From the NCBI GenBank assembly GCA_036399015.1, contig DASWNW010000086.1, positions 1 to 64,000 of the forward strand: a stretch of 64,000 nucleotides of DNA, written 5' to 3'. A program made the translations under genes and the position numbers. Shown in pieces: positions 7,324 to 15,833 of the stretch (position 1 is its first letter; every line of letters begins with the position of its first letter). Under the pieces are notes generated by a model, which did no database searches, had not been told where the DNA came from, and worked only from the letters and a program-made list of their open reading frames with translations. This stretch comes from QHVT01 sp036399015. Lineage in GTDB: Bacteria; Acidobacteriota; Thermoanaerobaculia; Gp7-AA8.

Positions 7324-7895
7324 TGGGATGTCTTCCACTTTTCCTGAAGCTCTTTCTTGGTGGCGAAGAGGATCCACTTGGAGTTCCCCTCGCTGATGCC
7401 GAGGACCTGGCCGATCTCGGCGTGACTGAGTCCCTCGATCTCGAAGAGGGTGAAAACGCTGCGGCGCTGCTCGGGCAGCTCGTCGAGGAGCCGGCGCAGG
7501 GCGATGCGCTTCATGTCGTCGACGCTGGCGCTGCTGCGCTCCAGCTCGTCGTCGATCGGCGTCTCCTCCACGCGCCGCTTGCGCTTACGGAGGATGTCGT
7601 AGCAGGTGTTGACGAGGATCCGGAACACCCAGGTGGCGAAGGAGGCCTCGCCGGTGAAGGTGGTGGCGGAGCGGTGCACCTTGAGGAAGGTCTCCTGCAC
7701 CGCATCCTCGGCGTCGCTGCTGTTGCCGAGGTGGTTCCAGGCGATGCTCTTCATCCGGTCGCCGAAGCGGCGGTAGATCTCCTCGAACGCCCGCGAGTCG
7801 CCCGCCACGCAGGCCGACGCCAGCCGCTGGTCTTCGGCGTCCGGCGCGGCGGTCGCGGCGAGGTGCAGCATCGGTGTCATGGCGGCGTGGAGCAT
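7320..7895 (-). CDS. ECF RNA polymerase sigma factor (SigE-like)
   Basis: 191 residues with both sigma regions: region 2 (AFEEIYRRFGDRMKSIAWNHLG, DAEDAVQETFLKVHR, ATWVFRILVNTCYD) and region 4 (LPEQRRSVFTLFEIEGLSHAEIGQVLGIS). It directs transcription of a regulon likely to include its own operon. Two start codons are possible (ATG 7895 or ATG 7880); neither has a strong Shine-Dalgarno. It is followed with an ATGA overlap by its anti-sigma factor and then the DUF4097 protein. Confidence 0.92.
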   Translation of the reverse strand: MLHAAMTPMLHLAATAAPDAEDQRLASACVAGDSRAFEEIYRRFGDRMKSIAWNHLGNSSDAEDAVQETFLKVHRSATTFTGEASFATWVFRILVNTCYDILRKRKRRVEETPIDDELERSSASVDDMKRIALRRLLDELPEQRRSVFTLFEIEGLSHAEIGQVLGISEGNSKWILFATKKELQEKWKTSQ

Positions 7896-7939
7896 TGTTC
7901 TGCCCGGATAGACGCGGGGGGAAGGGAAACGTTAGAAAG

Positions 7940-8071
7940 GGTTGCTGGTTGCTGGTTGCTCGTGTCGGTTGTCAGTTGCTCGTTGTCAGTTGTCGGTTGT
8001 CGGTTGTCCGTGGAGTGTCGCCCGGGCGGGAACCCACGTCGACAACTGACAACCGACAACCGACAACACAA
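7940..8071. repeat. Inverted array of GGTTGCT and GGTTGTC words
   Basis: Left arm 7940-8010 starts with repeats of GGTTGCT and changes to GGTTGTC; right arm 8039-8071 repeats the complement of the second word (CAACCGA). The loop contains a CCCGGGCGGG stretch. It fills the gap between the 3' end of the glycosylase gene (which stops at 8072) and the upstream region of the sigma factor gene. Confidence 0.8.
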
Positions 8072-8953
8072 CTAAAGCTCATCGATCGACTTCGGCCAAT
8101 CCCCCTTCAGCAGGCGCGATAAAGCACGGTCTGCCAGCAACTTGCCTCCGGTCTGGCAGCGCGCGCAGTAGTTCGTCTCGTTCTCCGCGTGGACGATGCG
8201 CTGGACGGGGGTGCCGCAGACGGGGCAGGGGAGGTTGTAGCGGCCGTGGACGGCCATCTCCGGGCGGAAGGCGGTGACCTTCTCGGGGAAGCGGCTGCCG
8301 GTCTCGGTGCCGAGGCGGTCGATCCACTCGAGGAGGACCTCCCGGATCGCCGCGTAGAGACGCGCCAGCTCGTCGGCGGAGAGGTTCGTCGTCATCTGCA
8401 CCGGCGACAGCCGCGCCCGGTGGAGGATCTCGTCCGAGTAGGCGTTCCCGATGCCGCTGAAGACGTGCGGATCGGTGAGGGTGCGCTTGAGGGTGTGGCG
8501 CTCGCGGGTCAGGGCGGCCCGGAACTCGTCCAGCGACATCTCCAGTGGCTCGATGCCGCCCGGATCGTGGCCCCGGAGCGCCTCCGCTCCCCGCACGATA
8601 TGGATGGCCGCGCGCCGCTTCGACCCGGCCTCGGTCAGGACGAGCGTGCCGTTCTCGAAGTCGAGCGCCGCCAGGCCGAGCTTGCCCGGCACCTTCGCCC
8701 CCGCCGCCAACCAGCGAAAGCGGCCGGCGATCATGAGGTGGATGACGACGAAGAGGTCGTCCTCGAGACCGAACACGATGCGCTTGCCGAGGCGGCGCAG
8801 GGAGAGCACCCGCTTCCCGATCAAATCGGCCGGAGCGGGGTCGACCGTACGGAGCACGAACGGGTTGGCGAGCCGGAGCTTTTCGACCGTACGGCCGAGC
8901 ACGCGCTCCTGCAGAGCCCGTAAGTAGATCTCCACGTCGGGAAGTTCAGGCAC
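8072..8953 (-). CDS. mutM: Formamidopyrimidine-DNA glycosylase (Fpg/MutM-Nei family)
   Basis: 293 residues. The start is fixed at GTG 8953 because this family needs Pro as residue 2 after Met removal; the sequence is then (M)PELPDVEIY, with catalytic Pro2 and Glu3. Lys57 (RRLGKRIV) and the HLMIAGRF intercalation loop are present, and the C-terminal zinc finger is complete (CPVCG ... CARC). It removes oxidised purines such as 8-oxoguanine and cuts the strand. The promoter region is only 23 bases from the divergently transcribed M23 peptidase gene. Confidence 0.92.
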   Translation of the reverse strand: MPELPDVEIYLRALQERVLGRTVEKLRLANPFVLRTVDPAPADLIGKRVLSLRRLGKRIVFGLEDDLFVVIHLMIAGRFRWLAAGAKVPGKLGLAALDFENGTLVLTEAGSKRRAAIHIVRGAEALRGHDPGGIEPLEMSLDEFRAALTRERHTLKRTLTDPHVFSGIGNAYSDEILHRARLSPVQMTTNLSADELARLYAAIREVLLEWIDRLGTETGSRFPEKVTAFRPEMAVHGRYNLPCPVCGTPVQRIVHAENETNYCARCQTGGKLLADRALSRLLKGDWPKSIDEL

Positions 8954-8976
8954 GATCCGGCCATTATCTTCGGTAC

Positions 8977-9567
8977 ATGCGCACATTGAAGGTACTGGTT
9001 GCCGGCTGGCTGGCCGGAGGCGCGTTCATCGTGCTGCTGTCGCTGTGGCCGAAAACGGCGGCCGTGGCGGTCGCCGATGGGCCGGTTGCCGCTTCCCCGT
9101 TGCCGGCGGCCAGCGGCTCTGCCGTCCACATGCTGGTTCCCGTCTCCGGCATCGCCCCCTCGGCGCTGCGCGACAACTTCACGCAGCCTCGCGGCAACGG
9201 GCGCCTGCACCACGCCATCGACATCATGGCGCCGCATGGAACTCCGGTCGTGGCGGCGGTCTCGGGGACGATCCGCAAGCTCTTCACCAGCAAGGCGGGC
9301 GGGCTGACGATCTACCAGTTCGACGAGGCGGAGGAGCGCGTCTACTACTACGCGCACCTGCAGCGCTACGCGAACGGGATCGCCGAGGGGATGGTCGTCG
9401 AGCAGGGGACGGTGATCGGGTACGTCGGCGTCACCGGCAACTCGGCCAAGGACGCGCCGCATCTCCACTTCTCCGTCGAGGTGCTGGGGCCGACGAAGGA
9501 GTGGTGGAAGGGGACGCCGTTGAATCCCTACCCGCTGCTCACCGCACGCGCTTCAGCGCTTCCGTGA
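8977..9567 (+). CDS. M23 family metallopeptidase (peptidoglycan endopeptidase)
   Basis: 196 residues with an N-terminal membrane anchor or signal (VLVAGWLAGGAFIVLLSLW). The LytM/M23 domain follows: HHAIDIMAPHGTPV (His78, Asp82), YYYAHLQ (His127) and PHLHFSVE (His162, His164) give all zinc and catalytic positions, so the enzyme should be active on peptide cross-links of the cell wall. Its last 29 bases overlap the convergent TPR gene. Confidence 0.88.
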   Translation: MRTLKVLVAGWLAGGAFIVLLSLWPKTAAVAVADGPVAASPLPAASGSAVHMLVPVSGIAPSALRDNFTQPRGNGRLHHAIDIMAPHGTPVVAAVSGTIRKLFTSKAGGLTIYQFDEAEERVYYYAHLQRYANGIAEGMVVEQGTVIGYVGVTGNSAKDAPHLHFSVEVLGPTKEWWKGTPLNPYPLLTARASALP

Positions 9568-10399
9568 TGTTCTTGTCGCCGGGCATGAGCTTGTTCGCGT
9601 TCGTGAAGCTCTGCTTCGCGTCGCCTTTCTTGCCCTGCTTCTCCTGAAGCATCCCCAGCCAGTACCAGGCGTTCCCGAGCCCCGGCTCTTCGTCGGAGGG
9701 CTTGTACGCGAGGTACTTCCTCAGCGACGCCTCGGCGCGGGCCTGGTCGCCGCCGGTCAGCACGAGCGTCTGGCCGATGCGCAGGTACGCCGGCATGTAG
9801 GCGGCGTCGAGCTTCTGCGCCATCTCGAACTCGTGCAGCGCGGCCGGGTGGTTCTTCTGGCTGAGATAGAACATGCCGAGGGACTGGTGCGCGCGGGGGT
9901 TGTTCGGGTCCTCGCGGACGGCGTCAACCATCTCCTTGCGGGCGAGGTCCAGCTTCTCCTGGCGCGCGTAGATGCGGGCGTAGGCGCGGTGACCCGCGAG
10001 CTTGTCGCGCTTCCGGATCTCGGCCGCCTGCGCGAGCGCCTTCTCCTCGCTGCCGCCCACGATGGCGGGGGCGATGGTGTAGTACTCGACGAGCGCGAAG
10101 CGGGCGTTGACGTGATCGGGATCGAGCTGCACCGCCGTCTCCAGCGCCGCCTTTGCCTTCTTCGCCAGCGACGCTTTTCCGAGCAGCCCCGCCTCCTGCG
10201 CCTGTCTGCCGTAGGCGCCACCGAGGAGGTAGTGCGCCTCGGCATTCTTCGGGTTGGCGGCGAGCGCCTTTTCAAACGCGGTCGCGGCCGCGTTCCAGTC
10301 GCGGCGCTCCATGGCGGCGCGTCCGGCGGCCAGCGGGTCGGCATGCGCGGCAAGAGAGAGGAGAGAAGAGAGAAGGAGGAGGGCGAACGCGTTTCGCAT
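9539..10399 (-). CDS. Secreted TPR-repeat protein
   Basis: 286 residues with a signal peptide (LLLLSSLLSLAAHA) and at least five tetratricopeptide repeats (for example AATAFEKALAANPKNAEAHYLLGGAYG, AALETAVQLDPDHVNARFALVEYY, ALHEFEMAQKLDAAYMPAYLRIG). TPRs are scaffolds for protein contacts; partner unknown. ATG 10399 (MRNAF) is preferred to the in-frame ATG six bases upstream. Convergent and overlapping with the M23 gene at the 3' end. Confidence 0.85.
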   Translation of the reverse strand: MRNAFALLLLSSLLSLAAHADPLAAGRAAMERRDWNAAATAFEKALAANPKNAEAHYLLGGAYGRQAQEAGLLGKASLAKKAKAALETAVQLDPDHVNARFALVEYYTIAPAIVGGSEEKALAQAAEIRKRDKLAGHRAYARIYARQEKLDLARKEMVDAVREDPNNPRAHQSLGMFYLSQKNHPAALHEFEMAQKLDAAYMPAYLRIGQTLVLTGGDQARAEASLRKYLAYKPSDEEPGLGNAWYWLGMLQEKQGKKGDAKQSFTNANKLMPGDKNITEALKRVR

Positions 10400-10446
10400 G
10401 GTCACGTGTACGTAATTTGCTGAGATAAGATTCGCGACCTCGTGTA

Positions 10447-12396
10447 ATGACGACCACTACGGAAATACTCCCGCCCTCTTCCACGACGCAGCGCGCCACC
10501 ATCCCGATCTTCGATGCCGCAGAGATCTCCAGAGCATCGGAGGAGGCGCTCGCCCGCGCGCGCGAACTGCTGTCCCGGATCGAGACGCTGCCGCTCGAAG
10601 AGGTGAGCGTGGAGCGGGTGCTCGACGCCTGGGACGAGACGGCGACCGTGCTCGAAGACGCGTTCGGGCCGATCTCGCTCCTCAACAGCGTCCATCCGGA
10701 CAAGGACGTGCGCGACGCGTCCGACGTGGCGTTGGTGGCGGAGTCGTCGTTCCTCACTGAGGTCTTTCAGAACGAGGCGTTCTACGAGCGGGTGCGGCGC
10801 GTGGAGCCCGACAGCGTGGCCGCGCGCGAGATGCAGAAGCAGCTCATCGAAGCCTTCGAGGACAGCGGCGTCTCGCTGCCGCCGGAGAAGCGGAAGCGCT
10901 TCAAGGAGATCTCCGACCGCCTCACGGAGCTGGGGCAGGAGTTCGCCAAGAACGTGCGCGAGAACGACACCCGCCTCCGCTTCACGCCCGACGAATGCCG
11001 GGGGATGCCGCAGTCGTGGCTGGAGCGGATGCCGCGCGACGAACAGGGCAACTACGTCGCCGGCTTCGACTACCCCGACTACGTCCCGTTCCTCATGAAC
11101 GCGCAGGACGAGGAGGCGCGCCGCCGCTACTGGACGGCGAACACGCTGCGGGGGACGGAGCGGAACCTCGCGGTGCTCGACGAGATCGTGGCGCTGCGGA
11201 AGGAGATCGCGGAGCTGTACGAGGTGCCGAGCTTCGCCCACTACGTCACCAAGCGGCGGATGGTCGAGAACCCCGACACCGTGACCCGCTTCCTCGACGA
11301 GGTGCGGAACGTCGTCACCGAGGCGGAGCTGCGCGACCTGCGCGACCTGGCGGAGCTCAAGGCCGAGCTCACCGGCGACGCGAACGCGCGGATCCACCGC
11401 TGGGACGTCCCCTACTACCGCGAGCGGCTGCGCGAGCGGCGCTACGCCATCGACCAGGAAGAGCTGCGGAGCTACTTCCCCTCCGAGCCGACCGTCCGCT
11501 GGATGCTGGACATCAGCGAACGGCTGTACGGCGTCCGCTTCACCCGCGGCACCGTGCCGGTGTGGCACGACGACGTCATTTACCTCGACGTCACCGACGC
11601 CTCGACCGGCGCGTTCATCGGCGGCATCTTCCTCGATCTCTACCCGCGCGACGGCAAGTACAAGCATGCCGCGGCCTGGCCGGTGCGCGGCGTCAGCCGC
11701 CGGACGGGGCGCAAGCCGATCAGCGTCCTGGTCACGAACTTCGACCGAAAGGGGCTGACGCACGACGAGCTGGAGACGCTGCTGCACGAGTTCGGGCACG
11801 TCCTGCACGGCGTGCTGTCCGACACCTATTACATCGGCCATTCGGGGACGAGCGTGCAGCGCGACTTCGTGGAGGCGCCGTCGCAGATGTACGAGGAGTG
11901 GGCGAGCCGGATGGAGAGCCTCTCGCTGCTGCGCGACCACTGCAGCGGCTGCCCCGCCATCGACGCGTCGCTCGTCGACCGCCTGAACGCTGCGAAGAAG
12001 TTCGGCTCCGGCATCGACTACGGCCGGCAGTGGCTCTACGCCTCCTTCGACATGGCGCTGTCGAGCGAGACGCCGGGGCGCTCGCTGGACGTCTGGGCGG
12101 AGATGGAGGGGGCGACGCCGATGGGTCACGTTGCGGGGACGCAGTTCCCCGGCACGTTCGAGCACATCGCCAGCGGCTACGCGGCCGGCTACTACGGCTA
12201 CATGTGGGCGAAGGTGATCGCGCTCGACCTGGTGTCGGCGTTCGGGAGCGACCTGATGAACAGCGAGACCGGCCGCCGCTTCCGGGAGCTGATCCTGAGC
12301 CGCGGCAGCGAGGAGCCGGCGCGCGACCTCGTGGAACGGTTCCTCGGCAGGCCCGTGGCCAGCGACGCGTTCTTCAATCACATCCGCGGCGTGTGA
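10447..12396 (+). CDS. M3 family oligopeptidase (thimet oligopeptidase type)
   Basis: 649 residues, a normal length for M3 enzymes. The zinc motif HEFGH is at 447-451 and the third ligand lies in VEAPSQMYEEW about 25 residues later. No signal peptide, so it is a cytoplasmic oligopeptidase that trims short peptides. The helical N-terminal half (to about residue 420) and the catalytic half are both intact. Convergent with the DUF4403 gene (7-base gap). Confidence 0.92.
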   Translation: MTTTTEILPPSSTTQRATIPIFDAAEISRASEEALARARELLSRIETLPLEEVSVERVLDAWDETATVLEDAFGPISLLNSVHPDKDVRDASDVALVAESSFLTEVFQNEAFYERVRRVEPDSVAAREMQKQLIEAFEDSGVSLPPEKRKRFKEISDRLTELGQEFAKNVRENDTRLRFTPDECRGMPQSWLERMPRDEQGNYVAGFDYPDYVPFLMNAQDEEARRRYWTANTLRGTERNLAVLDEIVALRKEIAELYEVPSFAHYVTKRRMVENPDTVTRFLDEVRNVVTEAELRDLRDLAELKAELTGDANARIHRWDVPYYRERLRERRYAIDQEELRSYFPSEPTVRWMLDISERLYGVRFTRGTVPVWHDDVIYLDVTDASTGAFIGGIFLDLYPRDGKYKHAAAWPVRGVSRRTGRKPISVLVTNFDRKGLTHDELETLLHEFGHVLHGVLSDTYYIGHSGTSVQRDFVEAPSQMYEEWASRMESLSLLRDHCSGCPAIDASLVDRLNAAKKFGSGIDYGRQWLYASFDMALSSETPGRSLDVWAEMEGATPMGHVAGTQFPGTFEHIASGYAAGYYGYMWAKVIALDLVSAFGSDLMNSETGRRFRELILSRGSEEPARDLVERFLGRPVASDAFFNHIRGV

Positions 12397-12403
12397 GATC
12401 GCG

Positions 12404-13795
12404 CTACCGCATCTCCACGTCCACCTCCGCCGTCCCCGTCGCCACCACCCGCACCACGATCGCCTGCTCCAGCGGCGTCACGGCGGTGGCCTGGATCGCG
12501 TTCGCCTGCCCCTTCATCACCACCCCCGGCGCGAGGGTCCGGTTCAGCGCCCGCGTCACCTCGGCGCGCAGCTCCTGCATGCGGGGGGCGAGGTCGAACA
12601 GCGCCGACTGGCGCAGCCGCTGGCGGATCGACTCGTGCGCGGCCCGCTCGGCGATGCGGGCGAAGAAGCCGCGGCGCTTCGGGTCGAGCGAGTACTCGAG
12701 GTCAGGCACGAGGATGCGCGACGTCGCGGGATCGAAGCGGGGCGTCCCTTCCAGGAAGACCGCGCCGCGGTAATTGCGCAGCAGCCCGCCCTTGTAGTCG
12801 ATCTGCGCCTCGACCAGCACCCGCCCGTTCCCCGAGGGCGACATCCGCACCGACTCGATCGTCAGCGGCTTGCCGTCCACCTGGTACGTGCGCGCGCCGA
12901 ACAGGCGGCCGGCCTCCTCGTACGGCAACTGCACGTCCGCCGGCATGCGGATCGCGCCCGGCGTCGCGGCGGCGACGCGCAGCGCCGGCAGCGGCTTCCG
13001 TCCGACCACGGGACGCTCGCCGACGACCACCCGCGTCTGCGCCCGCAGCACGAGCGTGGAGGTGACGGTGGGGCCGGACCCGCCGATCGGCGTCAGCGCC
13101 ACGTCGACCGGCTCCAGCACCAGCCAGGTGCGCGGCGCGAGCTCCTCCGGCGTCTGCAGCGAGGTCCAGATCTCCTGCGCGTGCGGCCGCAGGTTCGCGA
13201 GCGACGGCGTGTTCCGGTCGATGATTTTGGCGACGTTGCCGAGCTGCTCCTCGACCACCGGCGCCACGAAGCGGCGGGTGATGTCGATGTCCAGCCAGGT
13301 GACCTCGCAGGGGCGGGCGTAGTGCACCGGCAGGAGGCGTGTGGTCGAGCGCAGCCGCCACGACGGATCCCAGTCGAGCTTCGACTGCAGCCGGATGTCG
13401 GCGACGCGGCGCGCCTCGCCGTAGCCGCAGGAGATGCAGGGGAAGCGGCCGCGGCATGCCTCGAGCGCGTACTTCATCGTGGTCGTGGCGTGGAGGCTGC
13501 CGCCGATCATCTCCAGCTTCACCGGGTCGCGCGCCACCTCGTAGCGGATGTCGATCCCCCGCTCGGCCGCCTTCCCGTTGAACCGCGGCGGGACGCGTTT
13601 CTCGATCTCGGGGGAGAGCGAGACGAGGCTGGTCCGGATCGGCACCACGATCGTCGAGATCTCGGGCGGCGGTGGAGCGGCGGGCGGCACTCCGCCGGCG
13701 TCCCGCGGCACGACCGCCCCCTGCCCCGTGCATGCAACAATGAAGAGGAGAGGGAAGAAGAGGCGCGGCGCGCGCGATCTACTCCAGAGCGACAT
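12404..13795 (-). CDS. DUF4403 family lipoprotein
   Basis: 463 residues with a lipoprotein signal (LFFPLLFIVAC) and a Pro-rich linker; the rest is a strand-rich domain matching DUF4403 in length and features (N-terminal VVPIRTSLVSLSPEIEKRVP, C-terminal two-helix end with ALNRTLAPGVVMKGQ). This family is related to BPI/lipid-transfer-like folds in outer envelopes; function not established. Its ATG lies in the same CATG palindrome (13793-13796) as the ATG of divergent apaG, so each gene's translation start is inside the other's 5' untranslated region. Confidence 0.85.
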   Translation of the reverse strand: MSLWSRSRAPRLFFPLLFIVACTGQGAVVPRDAGGVPPAAPPPPEISTIVVPIRTSLVSLSPEIEKRVPPRFNGKAAERGIDIRYEVARDPVKLEMIGGSLHATTTMKYALEACRGRFPCISCGYGEARRVADIRLQSKLDWDPSWRLRSTTRLLPVHYARPCEVTWLDIDITRRFVAPVVEEQLGNVAKIIDRNTPSLANLRPHAQEIWTSLQTPEELAPRTWLVLEPVDVALTPIGGSGPTVTSTLVLRAQTRVVVGERPVVGRKPLPALRVAAATPGAIRMPADVQLPYEEAGRLFGARTYQVDGKPLTIESVRMSPSGNGRVLVEAQIDYKGGLLRNYRGAVFLEGTPRFDPATSRILVPDLEYSLDPKRRGFFARIAERAAHESIRQRLRQSALFDLAPRMQELRAEVTRALNRTLAPGVVMKGQANAIQATAVTPLEQAIVVRVVATGTAEVDVEMR

Positions 13796-14171
13796 GTCGG
13801 ATACGACCACCCGCGGCATCAGGATCGAAGTGGAGAGCGAGTATCTTGCCGACCGCAGCGATCGCGAGACCTACTACTTCGCGTACCACGTCACGATCAC
13901 CAACGAGGGGGACGAGACGGCGCAGCTCGTCAGCCGCGAATGGGTCATCACCGACGAGAACGGAAACGTCGAGCGGGTGCAGGGTCCGGGGGTCGTCGGT
14001 GAGACGCCGGTGCTCGAGCCGGGCGACACGTTCGAGTACAGCAGTTTCTGCCCGCTGCCGACCTCCATGGGGACGATGCACGGCAGCTACACGATGCGGA
14101 CGCGCGGCGGCGAGTCCTTCCAGGCGCGCATCGACCCCTTCACCCTCGCCGTCCCGGGAGTCGTCAACTGA
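13794..14171 (+). CDS. apaG: ApaG domain protein
   Basis: 125 residues forming a single ApaG/FBXO3-like beta-sandwich: IRIEVESEYL, YYFAYHVTITNEGDETAQLVSREWVITDENG, VVGETPVLEPGDTFEYSS and GTMHGSYTM are the typical family blocks, and full length is normal (about 125). ApaG proteins bind small ligands such as pyrophosphate and are linked to Co2+/Mg2+ homeostasis, but the cellular role is not settled. No clear Shine-Dalgarno is visible because the start overlaps that of the divergent gene. Its stop overlaps the probable CTG start of the next gene. Confidence 0.92.
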   Translation: MSDTTTRGIRIEVESEYLADRSDRETYYFAYHVTITNEGDETAQLVSREWVITDENGNVERVQGPGVVGETPVLEPGDTFEYSSFCPLPTSMGTMHGSYTMRTRGGESFQARIDPFTLAVPGVVN

Positions 14172-15724
14172 GACGGCTCCCGTTCCTGCCGCTCTTCTTC
14201 ACCGTCCTCGGCATCCTCTTCGTCGCGGCGGTCTGGCTCCGGCTGCGCTCCTACGAGCCGATCGACGCCGCAAGCGCCGCACCGGGTGCCTCCAGCGCGC
14301 CGGTCGTGGCGAACGGCACGGGTGAAGAGGGGACGCCCGCGCCGCGGACGAGCGCCGACTACACGATCGTGACGGAAGGGCCGGGCACGCGGCGCCCGTC
14401 CAACGCGAGCGAGCGCGAGCGACGCTACCAGGAGCTGCTGCGCTCCGCGCCGCCGGGCGCGCCGCCGCCACCGCCGCCGCAACAGCCGGCGCCGTCGCTG
14501 CTCGACCGGATGGTCGCGCCGATTGCGAACGCGCTGGGGATGCGCCAGAAGCCGCAGCCGCAGGCGCCGCCACCGCCCGTGCAGCCGCGGCAGGAGCGCG
14601 CCGCCGAAAAGCCGGGGACCAATCCGCGGAACACCACCACGACCGATCCGAACGTCGACCCGAACGATCCCGACACCGACGTCGTCGCTCCGCAACTGAT
14701 GTCGGTGGCCTTCAATCCGCCGGAGATCCAGGACGGGGGGGAGACCATCCTCACCATCCTGGCCAATGACAACCTCTCCGGCGTCCGCAGCGTCTCCGGC
14801 GTGATCGCCAGCCCGAGCGGCTCGATGCAGGGCTTCGCCTGCACGCGGGAGGGGGAGACGAACCAGTTCGTGACGCGGGTGGCGGTGCCGAAGGATGCGC
14901 CCTCGGGCGTGTGGCAGGTGAAGTACCTGACCATCCTCGACAACGCCAGCAACAGCGCGCACCTCAACGCCGCGCAGGGGGCGCTGCCGATGACGGCGCG
15001 GTTCACCGTCGCGTCGGCCGATTCCGACGCCAGCGGTCCGCAGCTCAAGGCGGTCTGGCTCGACAAGCCGGCCATGCGCGCCGGCGACCGGAACGTGCTC
15101 TTCGTGCAGGCGGAGGACGAGAAGTCGGGCGTGTCGCTGGTGAGCGGCGTCTTCGTCAGCCCCAGCCGCACCGCGCGCATCGGCTTCGGCTGCCGCCTCG
15201 GCGGGACGGGGGCGTGGGAGTGCGCCGTGACACCGCCGACCTGCCTCGACTGCGGCGTCTGGAAGCTCGAGCAGATCCAGTTGCAGGACAAGGCCAACAA
15301 CATGACCACCTTCCGCAACGACAACCAGGTGGTGAGCGCGGTCGTGCTCGACATCGCGGGAGAGCGCTGCGACTCGGCGGCGCCGGTGGTGACGCAGTTC
15401 CTCCTCGCGCCGACCGTGGTGTCGAACGCGGAGCCGACGGTGATCCGTGTGCAGGCCACGGCGATGGACGACGGCGGCTGCGGCGTGGCCAGTCTGAGCG
15501 GGCTCGCGGTCCCGCCCGGCGGCATCGGCGGACAGCGGCGCTACATCACGTTCGAGCCGTCGCCCGACGGGCAGAACTTCACCGGGAAGCTGGAGATCCC
15601 GCAGTTCGCGGCGAAGGGGCAGTGGACGATCGCCTGGATCCAGGCCCTCGACAAGGGCCACAACCTGCGGGCGTACTCGGCGAACGAGCCGGTGGTGGCG
15701 AGGGCGACGTTCCGCGTGGAGTGA
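14168..15724 (+). CDS. Membrane-anchored protein with three Ig-like extracellular domains
   Basis: About 518 residues if read from CTG 14168, which overlaps the apaG stop (CTGA). This start restores an N-terminal anchor (LPFLPLFFTVLGILFVAAVWL); the first ATG/GTG-type start is at GTG 14306 and would lose it. A Pro/Gln-rich linker is followed by three similar beta-sandwich repeats beginning VAPQLMSVAFNPPEI, SGPQLKAVWLDKPAM and AAPVVTQFLLAPTVV, each with a 'DDxxSGV' type loop and a pair of Cys. Such domains are exported. Function not recognised. Confidence 0.7.
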   Translation: MRRLPFLPLFFTVLGILFVAAVWLRLRSYEPIDAASAAPGASSAPVVANGTGEEGTPAPRTSADYTIVTEGPGTRRPSNASERERRYQELLRSAPPGAPPPPPPQQPAPSLLDRMVAPIANALGMRQKPQPQAPPPPVQPRQERAAEKPGTNPRNTTTTDPNVDPNDPDTDVVAPQLMSVAFNPPEIQDGGETILTILANDNLSGVRSVSGVIASPSGSMQGFACTREGETNQFVTRVAVPKDAPSGVWQVKYLTILDNASNSAHLNAAQGALPMTARFTVASADSDASGPQLKAVWLDKPAMRAGDRNVLFVQAEDEKSGVSLVSGVFVSPSRTARIGFGCRLGGTGAWECAVTPPTCLDCGVWKLEQIQLQDKANNMTTFRNDNQVVSAVVLDIAGERCDSAAPVVTQFLLAPTVVSNAEPTVIRVQATAMDDGGCGVASLSGLAVPPGGIGGQRRYITFEPSPDGQNFTGKLEIPQFAAKGQWTIAWIQALDKGHNLRAYSANEPVVARATFRVE

Positions 15725-15735
15725 CGGCCCCGTCT

Positions 15736-15767
15736 CTCCCTGGAGCGACGGGCTCTCAGCCCGTCGG
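15736..15767 (+). repeat. Palindromic element, copy 1
   Basis: Lead-in CTCCCTGGAG, then left arm CGACGGGCT (15746-15754), loop CTC, right arm AGCCCGTCG (15758-15766). Intergenic copy of the dispersed palindrome described in the findings. Confidence 0.8.
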
Positions 15768-15784
15768 CATAGGCCGCGTCGGGC

Positions 15785-15823
15785 AAAAAAATAAGGGCCC
15801 GCGGCTTCTAGTCCCGCGGGCCC
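15785..15823 (-). terminator. Strong intrinsic terminator facing the minus strand
   Basis: Perfect 10-bp stem GGGCCCGCGG (15795-15804) with CCGCGGGCCC (15814-15823). On the minus strand it is followed by a T-rich tract (complement of the A run at 15785-15794). No recognised minus-strand gene lies just upstream of it, so it may end an unannotated transcript crossing 15.83-16.1 kb. It could also stop plus-strand transcripts from the Ig-like protein gene less efficiently. Confidence 0.7.
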
Positions 15824-15833
15824 ATTCCCGATC

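Noticed and set aside
10402..12381. 659-residue open frame on the minus strand across the M3 peptidase
   Set aside because: Antisense frame of a GC-rich gene. It has no family motif and lies opposite an intact HEFGH peptidase.
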